This document shows, piece by piece, positions 6,100 to 7,033 of a DNA stretch of 7,033 nt. The first letter of the stretch is position 1. Each line of letters opens with the position of its first letter. The translations under genes and the position numbers were made by a program. A model generated the notes under the pieces. The model made no database searches. It saw nothing but the letters and a program-made list of their open reading frames with translations, and was not told where the DNA came from. This DNA is from JAAAOZ01 sp964496595 (GTDB taxonomy: Bacteria; Chloroflexota; Anaerolineae; B4-G1; SLSP01), in NCBI GenBank assembly GCA_964496595.1, contig CAZCAI010000203.1, positions 1 through 7,033 of the forward strand. The letters are read 5' to 3'.

Positions 6100-7033
6100 C
6101 TAGCGCGTCTTGGTCACTTTGGTCAGGCCACGGGGGTGATCGGGGTCGTAGCCCTTGGCCAGCGTGATGTGATGCGCCAGCAGTTGCCCCGGCACGATGC
6201 ATGTGAAAGGCGAGAGCCACGCGGGCAGCGCGACGGGCAGCCGCAGGGGGACGCGGGCCAACGCTAAGGGCGCTTCTTGATCCGCGATCACGGTCAGTTC
6301 GGCGTCGCGATCCGCCAGCTTGTGGGTCAGCGCTAAGATGTCGTCGTAGACCTTGCCCTGGGGCGCGACGACGATGACGGGGAAGCCGTGCTCGACGATG
6401 GCGACGGGGCCGTGGCGAAAATCGGCGGAGGAGTACGGCTCGGCCATCATGTAGGTCAATTCCTTCAGCTTGAGCGCGATCTCGAAGGCGGTGGCGTAGT
6501 TGAAGCCCCGCCCCACCACGACGCACTCATCGGCGTGGGCGTAACGTTGGGCCGCCGAGGCGATCTGCTCTTCCAGGCTCAGCGCCGCCTGCACCGCCGC
6601 CGGCGCGCGCCGCAACGCGCGCAAGCGATCCTCATCCTCCGCCAAATGAACCGCCAGCAACCCCAAGGCCGCCAACTGCGCGGTGTAGGTCTTGGTGGCG
6701 GCCACGGCGCGCTCCTCGCCCGCGCCCAGCGCGAGGACGTGCTCGGCTGCCTGGGCCAGCGGCGAATCCGGCATGTTGGTCACGGCGACGGTCAGCGCGC
6801 CCTGACGCCGGCCCTCCTCGACGACGGCCACGATGTCGGGGGATTGGCCCGATTGCGAGATGCCCAGCACCAGCGCATCGTTCAATCGGGGCGGGGTGCG
6901 ATAGATGGTGAAGAGCGAGGGCGTCGCCAGCGCCACCGGCAGGCGGTTGAGCGAGCCGAAGAGGTACTGGGCATAGCGCGCGGCGTTATCGGAGGTGCCG
7001 CGCGCGGCCAAGACCGCGTAGCGCACATCCCGC
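6100..7033 (-). CDS. SIS-domain amino-sugar isomerase/deaminase, GlmS/AgaS-like (5' end outside window)
   Basis: About 310 C-terminal residues; the frame continues past the right edge (an RDV precedes the GTG at 7026, so that GTG is internal). Two SIS domains are visible. The first has ARGTSDNAARYAQY, the phosphosugar loop GISQSGQSPDIV, TNMPDSPLAQAAE and AVAATKTYTAQL. The second has GRGFNYATAFEIALKLKEL, AEPYSSADFRHGP, and the C-terminal AKGYDPDHPRGLTKV, equivalent to the AKGTDxDxPRNLAKSVT tail of GlmS. These proteins act on fructose-6-phosphate/glucosamine-6-phosphate or related amino sugars. The ARGTSDNAARYAQ form is usual in stand-alone two-SIS proteins of about 340-350 residues without a glutaminase domain, so probably only about 35 residues are missing; a glutaminase domain beyond the edge cannot be excluded. 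Deaminase versus synthase direction is not decidable here. Confidence 0.92.
   Translation of the reverse strand, partial: RDVRYAVLAARGTSDNAARYAQYLFGSLNRLPVALATPSLFTIYRTPPRLNDALVLGISQSGQSPDIVAVVEEGRRQGALTVAVTNMPDSPLAQAAEHVLALGAGEERAVAATKTYTAQLAALGLLAVHLAEDEDRLRALRRAPAAVQAALSLEEQIASAAQRYAHADECVVVGRGFNYATAFEIALKLKELTYMMAEPYSSADFRHGPVAIVEHGFPVIVVAPQGKVYDDILALTHKLADRDAELTVIADQEAPLALARVPLRLPVALPAWLSPFTCIVPGQLLAHHITLAKGYDPDHPRGLTKVTKTR

Overview
This GC-rich window carries six protein genes, all on the minus strand, so transcription runs from high to low coordinates. It has no rRNA, tRNA or phylogenetic marker. The gene types (a NACHT ATPase fused to an FGE-sulfatase fold, a short-type CysE next to CysK, and a stand-alone GlmS-like SIS protein) suggest an environmental, multi-domain-rich bacterium. 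Chloroflexota is my best guess, held with low confidence.

Layout in transcription order: (1) 7033-6100, the C-terminal ~310 residues of an amino-sugar SIS-domain isomerase/deaminase. (2) 6073-5540, a GNAT N-acetyltransferase 26 nt behind it, probably in the same transcript. (3) 5539-5211, an untranslated stretch with a candidate promoter (TTGACA box) and two hairpins, leading into cysE. (4) 5210-4428, cysE, serine acetyltransferase with a cysteine-rich N-terminal extension. (5) 4374-3415, cysK, O-acetylserine sulfhydrylase. These two genes form a complete cysteine-synthesis pair: serine to O-acetylserine to cysteine. A long inverted repeat that includes the last codons of cysK, followed by a T-rich tract, ends this unit. 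(6) A new promoter overlaps that T tract and drives a small gene (3263-2727) and a large NACHT gene (2649 to beyond base 1), separated by a perfect 14-bp hairpin.

The most interesting part is the small gene/NACHT pair. The small protein has two copies, and the NACHT protein one copy, of the same ~19-residue motif GGIxAxxIxAxxVVxGVQF. Two copies in a small protein with a hydrophobic C-terminal helix, and one copy near the N-terminus of a neighbouring NACHT protein, is the arrangement of fungal HET-S/NWD2 and of bacterial NLR-associated amyloid signalling pairs. The NACHT protein ends in an FGE/C-type-lectin-like domain that lacks the catalytic cysteines and so probably acts as a sensor; its last ~35 codons also look like the variable region of a diversity-generating retroelement. 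I infer a two-gene NLR-type conflict (defence or self-recognition) system: sensor/ATPase plus a membrane-active effector, joined by a homotypic motif. The motif copies are seen directly; the function is inference.

The NACHT gene is open to the left edge and the SIS gene to the right edge, so both are partial.
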